Source: ATZT02 sp038145175 (GTDB taxonomy: Bacteria > Actinomycetota > Actinomycetes > S36-B12 > UBA5976). Taken from it: DNA of 64,000 bases. This document shows positions 7,970-15,576 of the stretch, piece after piece. Both the position numbers and the translations under genes were made by a program. Numbering within the stretch: position 1 is the first letter of the stretch; each line of letters starts with the position of its first letter. The stretch lies in assembly GCA_038145175.1 (NCBI GenBank), contig JAYQPE010000003.1, positions 149,306-213,305 of the forward strand, given 5' to 3'. The notes beneath the pieces are model-generated. The model saw only the letters and a list, made by a program, of their open reading frames with translations. It had not been told where the DNA came from and ran no database searches.

Positions 7970-8650
7970 TTGAAAAAAGTAAAAAGAAATGTTGCTTTAA
8001 TTTTCATTGCAACATTATTGAGTTCCCAATTTTTTATAACTTCTGCAAATGCTGCAGATTATCGTTATTGGACATTTTGGGTAACTTCAAATGATCAATG
8101 GTCATTTGCAAATGAAGGTGCTGGCACTTTAAAAGCAACCGATCAAATGGTTACTGGTTGGAAATTTGCTGTTACGGGTGCAGACAATGGCACACCACCA
8201 AATCAAAGTGCAGTATTTGCTGACCTTTGTCCCAACACTTCAGAACAGGCTGGAGTATTAAGGGTTGCAGTCATAGTTGATTTCAATGACACAAGTGTTG
8301 CTCCTGATGGAGAAACTCCACCAGCAGAATCACTAATTAATTGTGTAACTGTTAACGATGGTCAAACTGCAGCAGATGCATTAAATGCTGCAGGTTTAGA
8401 AATTCGTGCAAATGAAGGTTTTGTTTGCGGAATCAACGGTTATCCAAAAGAGGAATGTGGAGTTGAAGTTCCTGCCACATCTGCTGAAGCCACTGAAGTT
8501 GAAACTCAAGCCGATACTCCAATGGTGATTGCAGAAAACGAATCTACTTCAGAATCATCAAATACTGATCTTCAACTAATCGCCCTTGCTGCGGTTTTAG
8601 TTGTTGGATTAGCAATCGTTCTTCGCATGAGAAAGAAAAAGAACAATTAA
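7970..8650 (+). CDS. Secreted, C-terminally anchored SCO2322-like protein of the cobalamin ECF operon
   Basis: 226 residues, starting at TTG 7970 with AGAGGAG six nt upstream. A signal peptide (residues ~8-29, ending A-N-A-A) is followed by an extracytoplasmic domain of ~150 residues containing DYRYWTFWV and W-S-F-A-N-E-G. Four cysteines (DLCPN, LINCV, FVCGI, EECGV) could form two disulfides. Then come an acidic Ser/Thr/Glu linker and a single helix (LIALAAVLVVGLAIVL) with a basic tail RMRKKKNN. It is the first gene after the riboswitch. I recall the same type of protein (SCO2322 family) next to EcfT in streptomycetes. A role in presenting corrinoid to the importer is inference from context. 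Confidence 0.75.
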   Translation: MKKVKRNVALIFIATLLSSQFFITSANAADYRYWTFWVTSNDQWSFANEGAGTLKATDQMVTGWKFAVTGADNGTPPNQSAVFADLCPNTSEQAGVLRVAVIVDFNDTSVAPDGETPPAESLINCVTVNDGQTAADALNAAGLEIRANEGFVCGINGYPKEECGVEVPATSAEATEVETQADTPMVIAENESTSESSNTDLQLIALAAVLVVGLAIVLRMRKKKNN

Positions 8651-8669
8651 AGAAGTTATAAATAAGACT

Positions 8670-8702
8670 CTTATGCCATCTGCCCCCCGCCGATGGCATA
8701 AG
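8670..8702 (+). promoter_or_regulatory. Hairpin enclosing the ecfT start codon
   Basis: A perfect 11-bp inverted repeat, CTTATGCCATC (8670-8680) and GATGGCATAAG (8692-8702), with the C-rich loop TGCCCCCCGCC. The ATG of the EcfT gene (8673-8675) lies within the 5' arm, and no good ribosome-binding site precedes it. The structure could mask the start codon, or pause or partly terminate transcription (a T-rich stretch follows within the ORF). Functional meaning is inferred. Confidence 0.6.
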
Positions 8703-9830
8703 CCATTTGTTTTTTCTGAAACTAGATTTTTACATTCCGGGGCTTGGTGGCTGTGGGCAATTCTGATGGCAGCTATTGCTGCAGGAACTACAAATCCAAT
8801 TTATTTATTTTCAATAATTTTTGTGGTTTTAACAGTTGTTAAATATAGAAAAAGTGATGCCCCGTGGTCTAAATCAATCAAGGGTTTTATTTATGCAGGA
8901 ATTTTGATAGTTGTCATTAGAACATTTTTGGTAATAATTACCCCAGATATTTTTGGAGATACCGTTTTATTTACTCTTCCCCAAATTGATTTACCAAGTA
9001 TTTTTGCTGGTATTAAAATTGGCGGAGCCATAAAAGCAAATACTTTATATTTTTCTTTCAAACAAGGTCTTAGATTTGCCACCATTTTGATTTGTATAGG
9101 TGCTGCTCAATCTTTAGCTTCTCCATATCGATTATTAAAATCTGTTCCTGCCGCACTTTATGAAATCGGGTTAGCAATAATTGTGGCAATGACCTTTGCG
9201 CCTCAACTTGCCCAAGATGCCAAAAGAGTTCGTGAAGCACAGTTTTTAAGAGGTAGAAAAATAAATGGAATTAGATCTTTTACAAAAGCCATTGTGCCAA
9301 TTTTAGAAGGAGCAATGGAGCGAGCCTTAAACCTAGCCTCTTCAATGGATTCCAGAGGCTATGGCAGAAAAGTTCACCAAACAAAAATAAAGAAAACTAC
9401 TACCAATATTTTTATGTTGTTAGGTTTATTAGGAATTATTTTTGGCTTATCCGGTTTACTAGGAGTATTTAGTCAAGCAAATATTGGTTTACTAAATCTT
9501 TTAATTGGTTTAACACTTGCAATTTTTTCATTATTTCTTGCAGGCAAAAATGCCTCTAGAACAAAGTATCGAGCAGATCGATGGGAAATTCCGGAAGTAT
9601 TAGTAGTATTTACTCCCCTGGTTGGTTTAGTTACTCTTAAATTTAGTGAAGCAAGTGTCTTAAATCCTCCCACAAGCCCATTAAGTCTTCCGCAAATAGA
9701 TTTTGTTTCCTTGTCATGTATTTTTCTTGCATTATTTGCCATATTTTTTTCCCCAAATCCTCCAAAATCCTATAAAAATTTAAGTTTAAATTCGAAATTT
9801 AGTTTGAATTTGGAGAAAACAGCTGCATGA
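8673..9830 (+). CDS. ECF transporter T component (EcfT)
   Basis: Membrane scaffold coupling the ATPases to the substrate-binding S component. 385 residues, longer than many EcfT proteins. About eight hydrophobic segments are visible. The cytoplasmic coupling region contains A-Q-F-L-R-G (about residue 190) and M-D-S-R-G-Y-G (about 230), matching the paired x-R-G motifs of the family. It lies 22 nt after the SCO2322-like gene and its stop overlaps the next start (ATGA). Cobalamin as cargo is inferred from the riboswitch. Confidence 0.88.
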   Translation: MPSAPRRWHKPFVFSETRFLHSGAWWLWAILMAAIAAGTTNPIYLFSIIFVVLTVVKYRKSDAPWSKSIKGFIYAGILIVVIRTFLVIITPDIFGDTVLFTLPQIDLPSIFAGIKIGGAIKANTLYFSFKQGLRFATILICIGAAQSLASPYRLLKSVPAALYEIGLAIIVAMTFAPQLAQDAKRVREAQFLRGRKINGIRSFTKAIVPILEGAMERALNLASSMDSRGYGRKVHQTKIKKTTTNIFMLLGLLGIIFGLSGLLGVFSQANIGLLNLLIGLTLAIFSLFLAGKNASRTKYRADRWEIPEVLVVFTPLVGLVTLKFSEASVLNPPTSPLSLPQIDFVSLSCIFLALFAIFFSPNPPKSYKNLSLNSKFSLNLEKTAA

Positions 9831-11434
9831 TTACTTTTGAAAATGTAACTTTTAAATACAACGATGCCGATTTTTCAATTCTTGAAAATGTTAATTTAAC
9901 CATTCCAAGTGGTGAATTAGTTCTAGTTGTGGGAAAAACTGGTTCAGGTAAATCAACATTTCTGGGTTTGATTAATGGTTTAGTGCCTAATTTTTCTGGA
10001 GGAAATTTTTCAGGAGATGTAAAAGTATTTGATAGATCAATTCGAGATTTTCAACCTAGAGATTTTGCTGATCTAGTAGGAGTAGTTAAACAAGATCCCA
10101 GATCTTCTTTTGTGACAGACAATGTTGAAGATGAAATTGCTTACAGCATGGAACAACTTGGAATTGCAAATGACACTATGCGAAGAAGAGTGGAAGAAGT
10201 TTTAGATTTGTTGGGATTAAATGAATTAAGAAATAGATCTTTATCCACTTTGTCAGGTGGTCAGCGTCAAAGAGTTGCCATTGCCTCAGTATTAACCACG
10301 AATCCAAAAGTTTTAGTTTTAGATGAACCAACAAGTGCTCTTGATCCCAGTGCTGCAGAAGAAGTTTTATCTATCTTGCAAAGATTAGTTCACGACTTAG
10401 GTTTAACGGTTGTCTTAGCTGAACACAGGTTGGAAAGAGTTGTGCAGTACGCAGATCGAGTAATTGTCATCGACCAAGAGGCTGAGGTTTATGCCGATAG
10501 ACCAGTAAATGTGTTTGCCTCTTCTCAAATTGCTCCCCCAGTTGTTGAACTAGGTAGAAATGTTGGCTGGCATCCAGTGCCATTAACTGTTAGAGATGCC
10601 AGAAGATTTGCTGAGGAACTTAGAATACGTTTAGAAAAATCAAAACCAAGAAATAGAAATAATCCTGCAACCCAAAAAGTTGTTGAAATTGAAAATCTTT
10701 CTTTTAACTATCCAAATATAAGAGCTTTAAGAAATATAAATTTAGAAATTAATGATGGAGAAATTGTTTGCTTGATGGGTCGAAATGGCTCTGGAAAATC
10801 AACTCTGTTAAATCAAATTGTAGGACTATTAAGTCCAACTTCAGGAAATGTAAATATTTTAGGAAAAAAACCTAAAGAACTTACTGGTATTGAATTGATT
10901 AAAAATGTAGGACTAGTTCCCCAAGAACCAACCGATCTACTACTTTCAGATTCTGTAGCAAAAGAATGTCAAGCAAGTGATAAAGATGCGAAAGTTATTC
11001 CTGGAACAACGCTAGAAATTTTTGAACAATTAATTTCAAGTGTTTCAGAAAATACTCATCCTCGAGATCTTTCAGAGGGTGAAAAATTATCTTTAGCTCT
11101 TTCAATTGTTCTAGCTGCTAAACCTCCATTAATTCTTCTTGATGAACCAACTAGGGGTTTAGATTATTCTGCAAAGAAAATTCTGGTTCATAATTTACAA
11201 AAATTAGGAAAAAAGAAACACACCATAATTCTTGCCACTCACGATGTTGAATTAGCAGCAGAAGTAGCGACCAGAGTCATACTTTTAGCAGATGGAGAAA
11301 TAGTGACAGATGGACTTGCAAATGAAGTCTTATCTAGTTCTCCTATGTTTTCCCCACAAGTTTCAAAAGTTATGGCACCAGCGCATTGGCTTACAGTCTC
11401 TGATGTTGTTTATGCATTGGAAGAACTGAATTGA
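9827..11434 (+). CDS. ECF transporter ATP-binding protein, fused EcfA1-EcfA2
   Basis: 535-residue tandem ABC ATPase powering the ECF importer. Domain 1 has Walker A GKTGSGKST (36-44), signature LSGGQRQR, Walker B VLVLDEPTSALD and a switch His (LAEHRLERV). Domain 2 (from about residue 285) has Walker A GRNGSGKST, Walker B LILLDEPTRGLD and ATHDVE, but its signature is degenerate (LSEGEKLS). One polypeptide thus replaces the two EcfA subunits. Translationally coupled to the genes on both sides by overlapping start and stop codons. Confidence 0.93.
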   Translation: MITFENVTFKYNDADFSILENVNLTIPSGELVLVVGKTGSGKSTFLGLINGLVPNFSGGNFSGDVKVFDRSIRDFQPRDFADLVGVVKQDPRSSFVTDNVEDEIAYSMEQLGIANDTMRRRVEEVLDLLGLNELRNRSLSTLSGGQRQRVAIASVLTTNPKVLVLDEPTSALDPSAAEEVLSILQRLVHDLGLTVVLAEHRLERVVQYADRVIVIDQEAEVYADRPVNVFASSQIAPPVVELGRNVGWHPVPLTVRDARRFAEELRIRLEKSKPRNRNNPATQKVVEIENLSFNYPNIRALRNINLEINDGEIVCLMGRNGSGKSTLLNQIVGLLSPTSGNVNILGKKPKELTGIELIKNVGLVPQEPTDLLLSDSVAKECQASDKDAKVIPGTTLEIFEQLISSVSENTHPRDLSEGEKLSLALSIVLAAKPPLILLDEPTRGLDYSAKKILVHNLQKLGKKKHTIILATHDVELAAEVATRVILLADGEIVTDGLANEVLSSSPMFSPQVSKVMAPAHWLTVSDVVYALEELN

Positions 11435-12213
11435 TTCAAAATAACTATTTAACAAAAATTTCACTTCTATTAACTTCAACCATTGGAATTTTTGCATTTT
11501 TTTGGCCATTTATTATGCAGAAAAATTCAATACTAAATAACAATTCTGATAACGCTGGTTTCTTACTTTTAATTCTTGTGCCGTTAGTTTTATTCGTTGC
11601 TTTAGCTGATGTTTTGCAAGGTGGAATTGATGCCAGATCTTTAGCAATACTTGGAGTATTAACTGCAGTAGTTGCAGCAGTTAGGCCATTGGGTGGACAA
11701 GTTGCAGGTCTTGAACCTGTATGGGCAATCATCATTATTGGTGGTCGAGCCTTAGGTCCAAGTTTTGGTTTTGTTTTAGGTTCAATTGGAATTCTTGGCT
11801 CAGCAGTTTTAACTGGAGCAATTGGACCGTGGCTTCCTTTTCAAATGATTGTTGCAGCCTGGGTTGGAGCAATAGCAGGATTGTTACCAAAACTAAAAGG
11901 CAATAAAGAAATCGTTATGTTGATAATTTATGGTTTTTTTGTGGGATTTTTTGCAGGACTATTACTTAATTTATGGTTTTGGCCTTTTGCCAATGGGCTC
12001 ATACCTGAAATTTCATTTCAACCAGGAATTGGTTTTAGTGATCAATTTATGCGTTGGATTAGATTTAGTTTGCTAACAAGTTTTGGCTTTGACTTACCCC
12101 GTGGAATATTAACTGCCATACTCTTAAGTTTTCTAGCAAAACCATTATTAAAGGCCATGAGACGAATGACCAAAAAGGCTAACTTTAATAAACCTGTAGT
12201 CTTACATGCGTGA
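11431..12213 (+). CDS. ECF transporter S component, probably for cobalamin
   Basis: 260-residue membrane protein with about six helices, beginning at a TTG that overlaps the EcfA stop (TTGA). Features: ARSLAILGVLTAVVAAVRPL, GLEPVWAIIIIGGRALGPSF and LPFQMIVAAWVGAIAGLLP, which resemble S components of the CbrT type in actinobacteria. An N-terminal helix pair precedes the core. Substrate assignment rests on the riboswitch and on the CobT-like partner, not on recognised binding residues. Confidence 0.85.
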   Translation: MIQNNYLTKISLLLTSTIGIFAFFWPFIMQKNSILNNNSDNAGFLLLILVPLVLFVALADVLQGGIDARSLAILGVLTAVVAAVRPLGGQVAGLEPVWAIIIIGGRALGPSFGFVLGSIGILGSAVLTGAIGPWLPFQMIVAAWVGAIAGLLPKLKGNKEIVMLIIYGFFVGFFAGLLLNLWFWPFANGLIPEISFQPGIGFSDQFMRWIRFSLLTSFGFDLPRGILTAILLSFLAKPLLKAMRRMTKKANFNKPVVLHA

Positions 12214-12842
12214 TTAATTCAGTCTTAGCTTTAGGTTTTGAATCAGATAACTTCAATTGGTCTGATATTTCTCCATTAAGTCTTGAGCAAAAAAGTTTAA
12301 GTCCAGATTCTGAAAATGATATAAATAAAGCAATTGATGCAAACGTAAGCCTTCTTGGTCTTTATTTAGGTAATGACATTGTTAAAGCTGCAAGTCTTAT
12401 CGGAGCCTTTTACAGTATTGATTCTGCATCACTTTTAGGTAAATCAAGTGTCGGCCAAGATGAATCTTGGATTGAAAATGCCACAAAGTTAAGAGATTTA
12501 TTAAGACAAACTAGAACTTTAAAATCAGAACAAGAACAATTATTAAATATTTCTCTTGGAGAAAACTCAATTTATTCATTAAAAGCATTAAATGCTGCTA
12601 CTGAGAGAAAAACCCGAGTGGTCTTAGTTGGTTTTGGTGCCATTGCTTTAGGTTTTCTTGCCATGAGAGGAAATTCAAAAATAAAAGATTATTTAATGAT
12701 TGCAAACACTCCAGTAATACCTGCAATTATCGAAGCGCATAAATATATGGGCTGCAAAATCATTATGAACACAAAAGAAAATATTCATCCCTTAGCAGAA
12801 CTTGCTTTGTCTGTGGGAATTTTAAAAGCTAGCGAACTTTAG
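12210..12842 (+). CDS. Divergent CobT-like protein at the end of the cobalamin operon
   Basis: 210 residues, GTG start overlapping the S-component stop (GTGA). The segments LGNDIVKAASLIGAFYSIDS, RKTRVVLVGFGAIALGFLAM and KDYLMIANTPVIPAIIEAHK follow the order of the CobT motifs for GG-x-E-I-A/GA, VP-V-V-L-D-G-F-x(3)-A-A, and the D-Y-L/H-x-S-x-E-P-G-H region. It is far shorter than CobT (~350 residues). At the end, where CobT has L-G-E-G-[ST]-G-A with its catalytic Glu, it reads L-S-V-G-I-L-K-A-S. Phosphoribosyltransferase activity is therefore doubtful. M. tuberculosis cobT (Rv2207) occupies a similar syntenic place. Overlaps the convergent gcvT by 14 nt. Confidence 0.6.
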   Translation: MINSVLALGFESDNFNWSDISPLSLEQKSLSPDSENDINKAIDANVSLLGLYLGNDIVKAASLIGAFYSIDSASLLGKSSVGQDESWIENATKLRDLLRQTRTLKSEQEQLLNISLGENSIYSLKALNAATERKTRVVLVGFGAIALGFLAMRGNSKIKDYLMIANTPVIPAIIEAHKYMGCKIIMNTKENIHPLAELALSVGILKASEL

Positions 12843-13932
12843 GAGCAACAAAAGGAGGTTTAACAACTTCGAATTCAGAAGTTCTACCTCTAACATCAAC
12901 TTCTACTTTGTCTCCTACTTTTACCGATGATTCAAGTAAGGCAAGTGAAATTCCAACTTTTAAACTCGGAGAAAAAGTTCCGCTGGTTATTTCTCCAATT
13001 TCTTTTCCATCTTTAAGAACTTTCATGTGACTTCGAGGAATTGCTCTTTCAATAGCTTTTAAACCAAAAAGTTTTCGCTTTACCCCATCAGATTTTTCTT
13101 TTACCAAAGCACTTTTGCCGATAAAGGATTCTTTATCTAAAATTACCGCCCAATTAAGACCTGCTTCTAACGGAGAAATATTTAGAGAAATATCTTGTCC
13201 GTGCAACGGATATCCCATTTCTGTTCTTAAGGTATCTCTTGCGCCCAAACCAACTGGTTTTGCTCCATATTTTTCACCAACTTTTAAAACTTCATCAAAA
13301 AACTTCTCAGCATCTTGGGCAGGGATTAATACTTCAACACCTTTTTCACCTGTGTAACCTGTTCTGCAAACTGTAATTTGAGTTTGTTTCCATGAAACAT
13401 CTTTAAACGACATGTATTCAAGATCAGTTGGAAGATCTAAATCTTTCATTAAGTCAAAGCTTTTTGGTCCTTGAATTGCAATGATGGCAATGTCTTTATG
13501 AAGATTTGTAATCACATTATTTGTGGGAATATTTTGTTTAATGATTTCTAAAACAGTGGTGGCATTTCCTGCATTTGGAATGAGAAGAATTTCATCTTCT
13601 GCTCGTAAATAAACGATCAAATCATCTACAACTGTTCCATCTTTGGATAAAAGCATCGAATATTGAGCTTGACCAGGTTTGATTCTATTAATGTCATTTG
13701 TTAAAACTTTATTTAAATTTTGAGCAGCATTTGGGCCTTTAATTGTTGCCGTTCCTAAATGAGAAACATCAAAAATTCCTACAGCTTCTCTTGTTGCAGT
13801 GTGCTCTGTGACAACTCCCAGACCGTGATATTCAATTGGCATTTGCCAACCACCAAACGGTGCAAATTTTGCACCTAACAAAACATGTTTTGCGTTTAGC
13901 GGTGACTCTATTAGTTTGGCTGCTTCACTCAT
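12829..13932 (-). CDS. gcvT: Glycine cleavage system aminomethyltransferase (T protein)
   Basis: Transfers the methylene group of glycine from the H-protein lipoyl arm to tetrahydrofolate, releasing ammonia. 367 residues. Family marks: FAPFGGWQMPIEY near the N-terminus, TREAVGIFDVSHLG, MLLSKDGTVVDDLIVY, RTGYTGEKGVEV, RDTLRTEMGYPLHGQDI and a C-terminal barrel with GEITSGTFSPSLKVGI. The H and P proteins are not in the window. Divergent from pepA with only 28 nt between start codons. Confidence 0.96.
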   Translation of the reverse strand: MSEAAKLIESPLNAKHVLLGAKFAPFGGWQMPIEYHGLGVVTEHTATREAVGIFDVSHLGTATIKGPNAAQNLNKVLTNDINRIKPGQAQYSMLLSKDGTVVDDLIVYLRAEDEILLIPNAGNATTVLEIIKQNIPTNNVITNLHKDIAIIAIQGPKSFDLMKDLDLPTDLEYMSFKDVSWKQTQITVCRTGYTGEKGVEVLIPAQDAEKFFDEVLKVGEKYGAKPVGLGARDTLRTEMGYPLHGQDISLNISPLEAGLNWAVILDKESFIGKSALVKEKSDGVKRKLFGLKAIERAIPRSHMKVLKDGKEIGEITSGTFSPSLKVGISLALLESSVKVGDKVEVDVRGRTSEFEVVKPPFVAPKVR

Positions 13933-13960
13933 AATTATTAACGCTACTAGGCTATTTACT

Positions 13961-15448
13961 ATGTCAATTACTCGACTTATTGATTCATACGAAATTAGTG
14001 CAAACGATGTACTTGTCGTTGGCTTTGCCCAGACAGATAACTCATTTGAACTTTTAGAGTCAGCTTTACCAATGGATCCATCTTTGAAATTACAAATAAA
14101 TCAAGCACTAAAGTTGACCAGTTTTTCAGCAAAAAAATCAGAAACTTCATTCTTAACAATTAACTCAGGAGTTCTTTGTGTAGGTCTTGGAAAAATTGAA
14201 AAATCTGAACCAATTAACTTAGAAACATTAAGAAGAGCAGCAGGTACTGCAAGCAGAAGTTTAGTTGGAAAAAGTTCTGCCTTATTTGCATTACCTAATA
14301 AAAACTTAACCCAAACTCATGCAGTGGTTATGGGAGTCGAATTAGGTGCTTATAGTTTTCAAGAATTTAAAACTAAAAAAGAAGACAAAAATAATCCCTT
14401 ACAAACAGCAAAAATACTTGTCACAGAAGTAAAGAATAATCAAAAAATATTTGAAGAAGCACAAATTATTGCTGAATCAGTATTAAATGTAAGAAATTTA
14501 GTCAACACTCCCCCAAGTCATATGTATCCATCTGTTTTTGCTGATTATGTAAAAAAGAGTTTTAAAAGAGGCTCAAAAGTAAGTTTAGAAATACTTGATG
14601 AAAAAGTATTAAAGAAAAAAGGTTATGGCGCCCTAATTGGAGTGGGACAAGGTTCAATTAATCCCCCAAGATTTGTAAGAGCTACTTACAAAGTTAAAGG
14701 TGCAAAATTTCATTTAGCTTTAGTTGGCAAAGGAATCACTTTTGATACTGGTGGTATTTCTTTAAAACCTCCAGCTTCAATGCACACCATGAAATGCGAT
14801 ATGGCAGGAGCCGCCACAGTTATCGAAACACTTAGAGCAATTTCCAAACTAGATTTAAAAATTAACGTAACTGCTTATGCGGCATTGGCAGAAAACATGC
14901 CTTCTGCAACAGCTCAAAGACCTAGCGATGTCGTTACGACCTACAGCGGAAAAACTATTGAAGTGCTAAATACAGATGCAGAAGGAAGATTAGTCCTTGC
15001 AGATGCACTTGGCAGAGCCCAAGAAGACAAACCAGATTTAATTGTTGATGTTGCCACTTTAACTGGTGCTGCAACTATTGCACTTGGTTCTAGAACTGCA
15101 GGAATTATGTCTAATAAAGATGACGCACGTGATCAAGTTTTTGCAAGCGCAAAAGAATCTGGTGAATCAATGTGGCCAATGCAAATACCAGAAGAAATTA
15201 GAACAGTACTTGATTCAAAAACTGCAGATATTGCAAACGTTGGATTTACTCCAAATCCTGCAGGAGGAATGATGCTAGGTGCAGCATTCTTAAAAGAATT
15301 TGTTGATGAAAAAACTGCATGGGTTCATTTAGATATTGCACCACCTGCATTTAATGAAGGTGCTGCATATGGATACACAAATTTTGGTGGAACAGGTGTT
15401 GGGGTTAGAACTTTAGTTAATCTTGCACAAAAGTTACAAAATCGTTAA
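13961..15448 (+). CDS. pepA: Leucyl aminopeptidase (M17 family)
   Basis: Cytosolic dizinc/dimanganese aminopeptidase. I start at ATG 13961 (M-S-I-T-R-L-I-D), giving 495 residues; an in-frame upstream start at 13916 would overlap gcvT. The N-terminal macro-like domain is followed by the catalytic domain with LVGKGITFDTGGISLKP (metal Lys/Asp), MKCDMAGAATVI, the M17 signature NTDAEGRLVLADAL and VDVATLTGAATIALG. Homologue of Rv2213/SCO2179 in the same synteny block. Confidence 0.95.
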   Translation: MSITRLIDSYEISANDVLVVGFAQTDNSFELLESALPMDPSLKLQINQALKLTSFSAKKSETSFLTINSGVLCVGLGKIEKSEPINLETLRRAAGTASRSLVGKSSALFALPNKNLTQTHAVVMGVELGAYSFQEFKTKKEDKNNPLQTAKILVTEVKNNQKIFEEAQIIAESVLNVRNLVNTPPSHMYPSVFADYVKKSFKRGSKVSLEILDEKVLKKKGYGALIGVGQGSINPPRFVRATYKVKGAKFHLALVGKGITFDTGGISLKPPASMHTMKCDMAGAATVIETLRAISKLDLKINVTAYAALAENMPSATAQRPSDVVTTYSGKTIEVLNTDAEGRLVLADALGRAQEDKPDLIVDVATLTGAATIALGSRTAGIMSNKDDARDQVFASAKESGESMWPMQIPEEIRTVLDSKTADIANVGFTPNPAGGMMLGAAFLKEFVDEKTAWVHLDIAPPAFNEGAAYGYTNFGGTGVGVRTLVNLAQKLQNR

Positions 15449-15576
15449 ATTTCCTCACAAAATTAAAATTTTTTGCTCATATTTTTTTAAATGGTAGACT
15501 CTTTGTATAACTAGAAATTAGGTGATATTCCTACTTTATTTAAATACCAAATATTTAAATAACTTTTGTAGTAAAT

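Noticed and set aside
13933..13960. Glycine riboswitch upstream of gcvT
   Set aside because: There are only 28 nt between gcvT and pepA start codons and no aptamer-like sequence.
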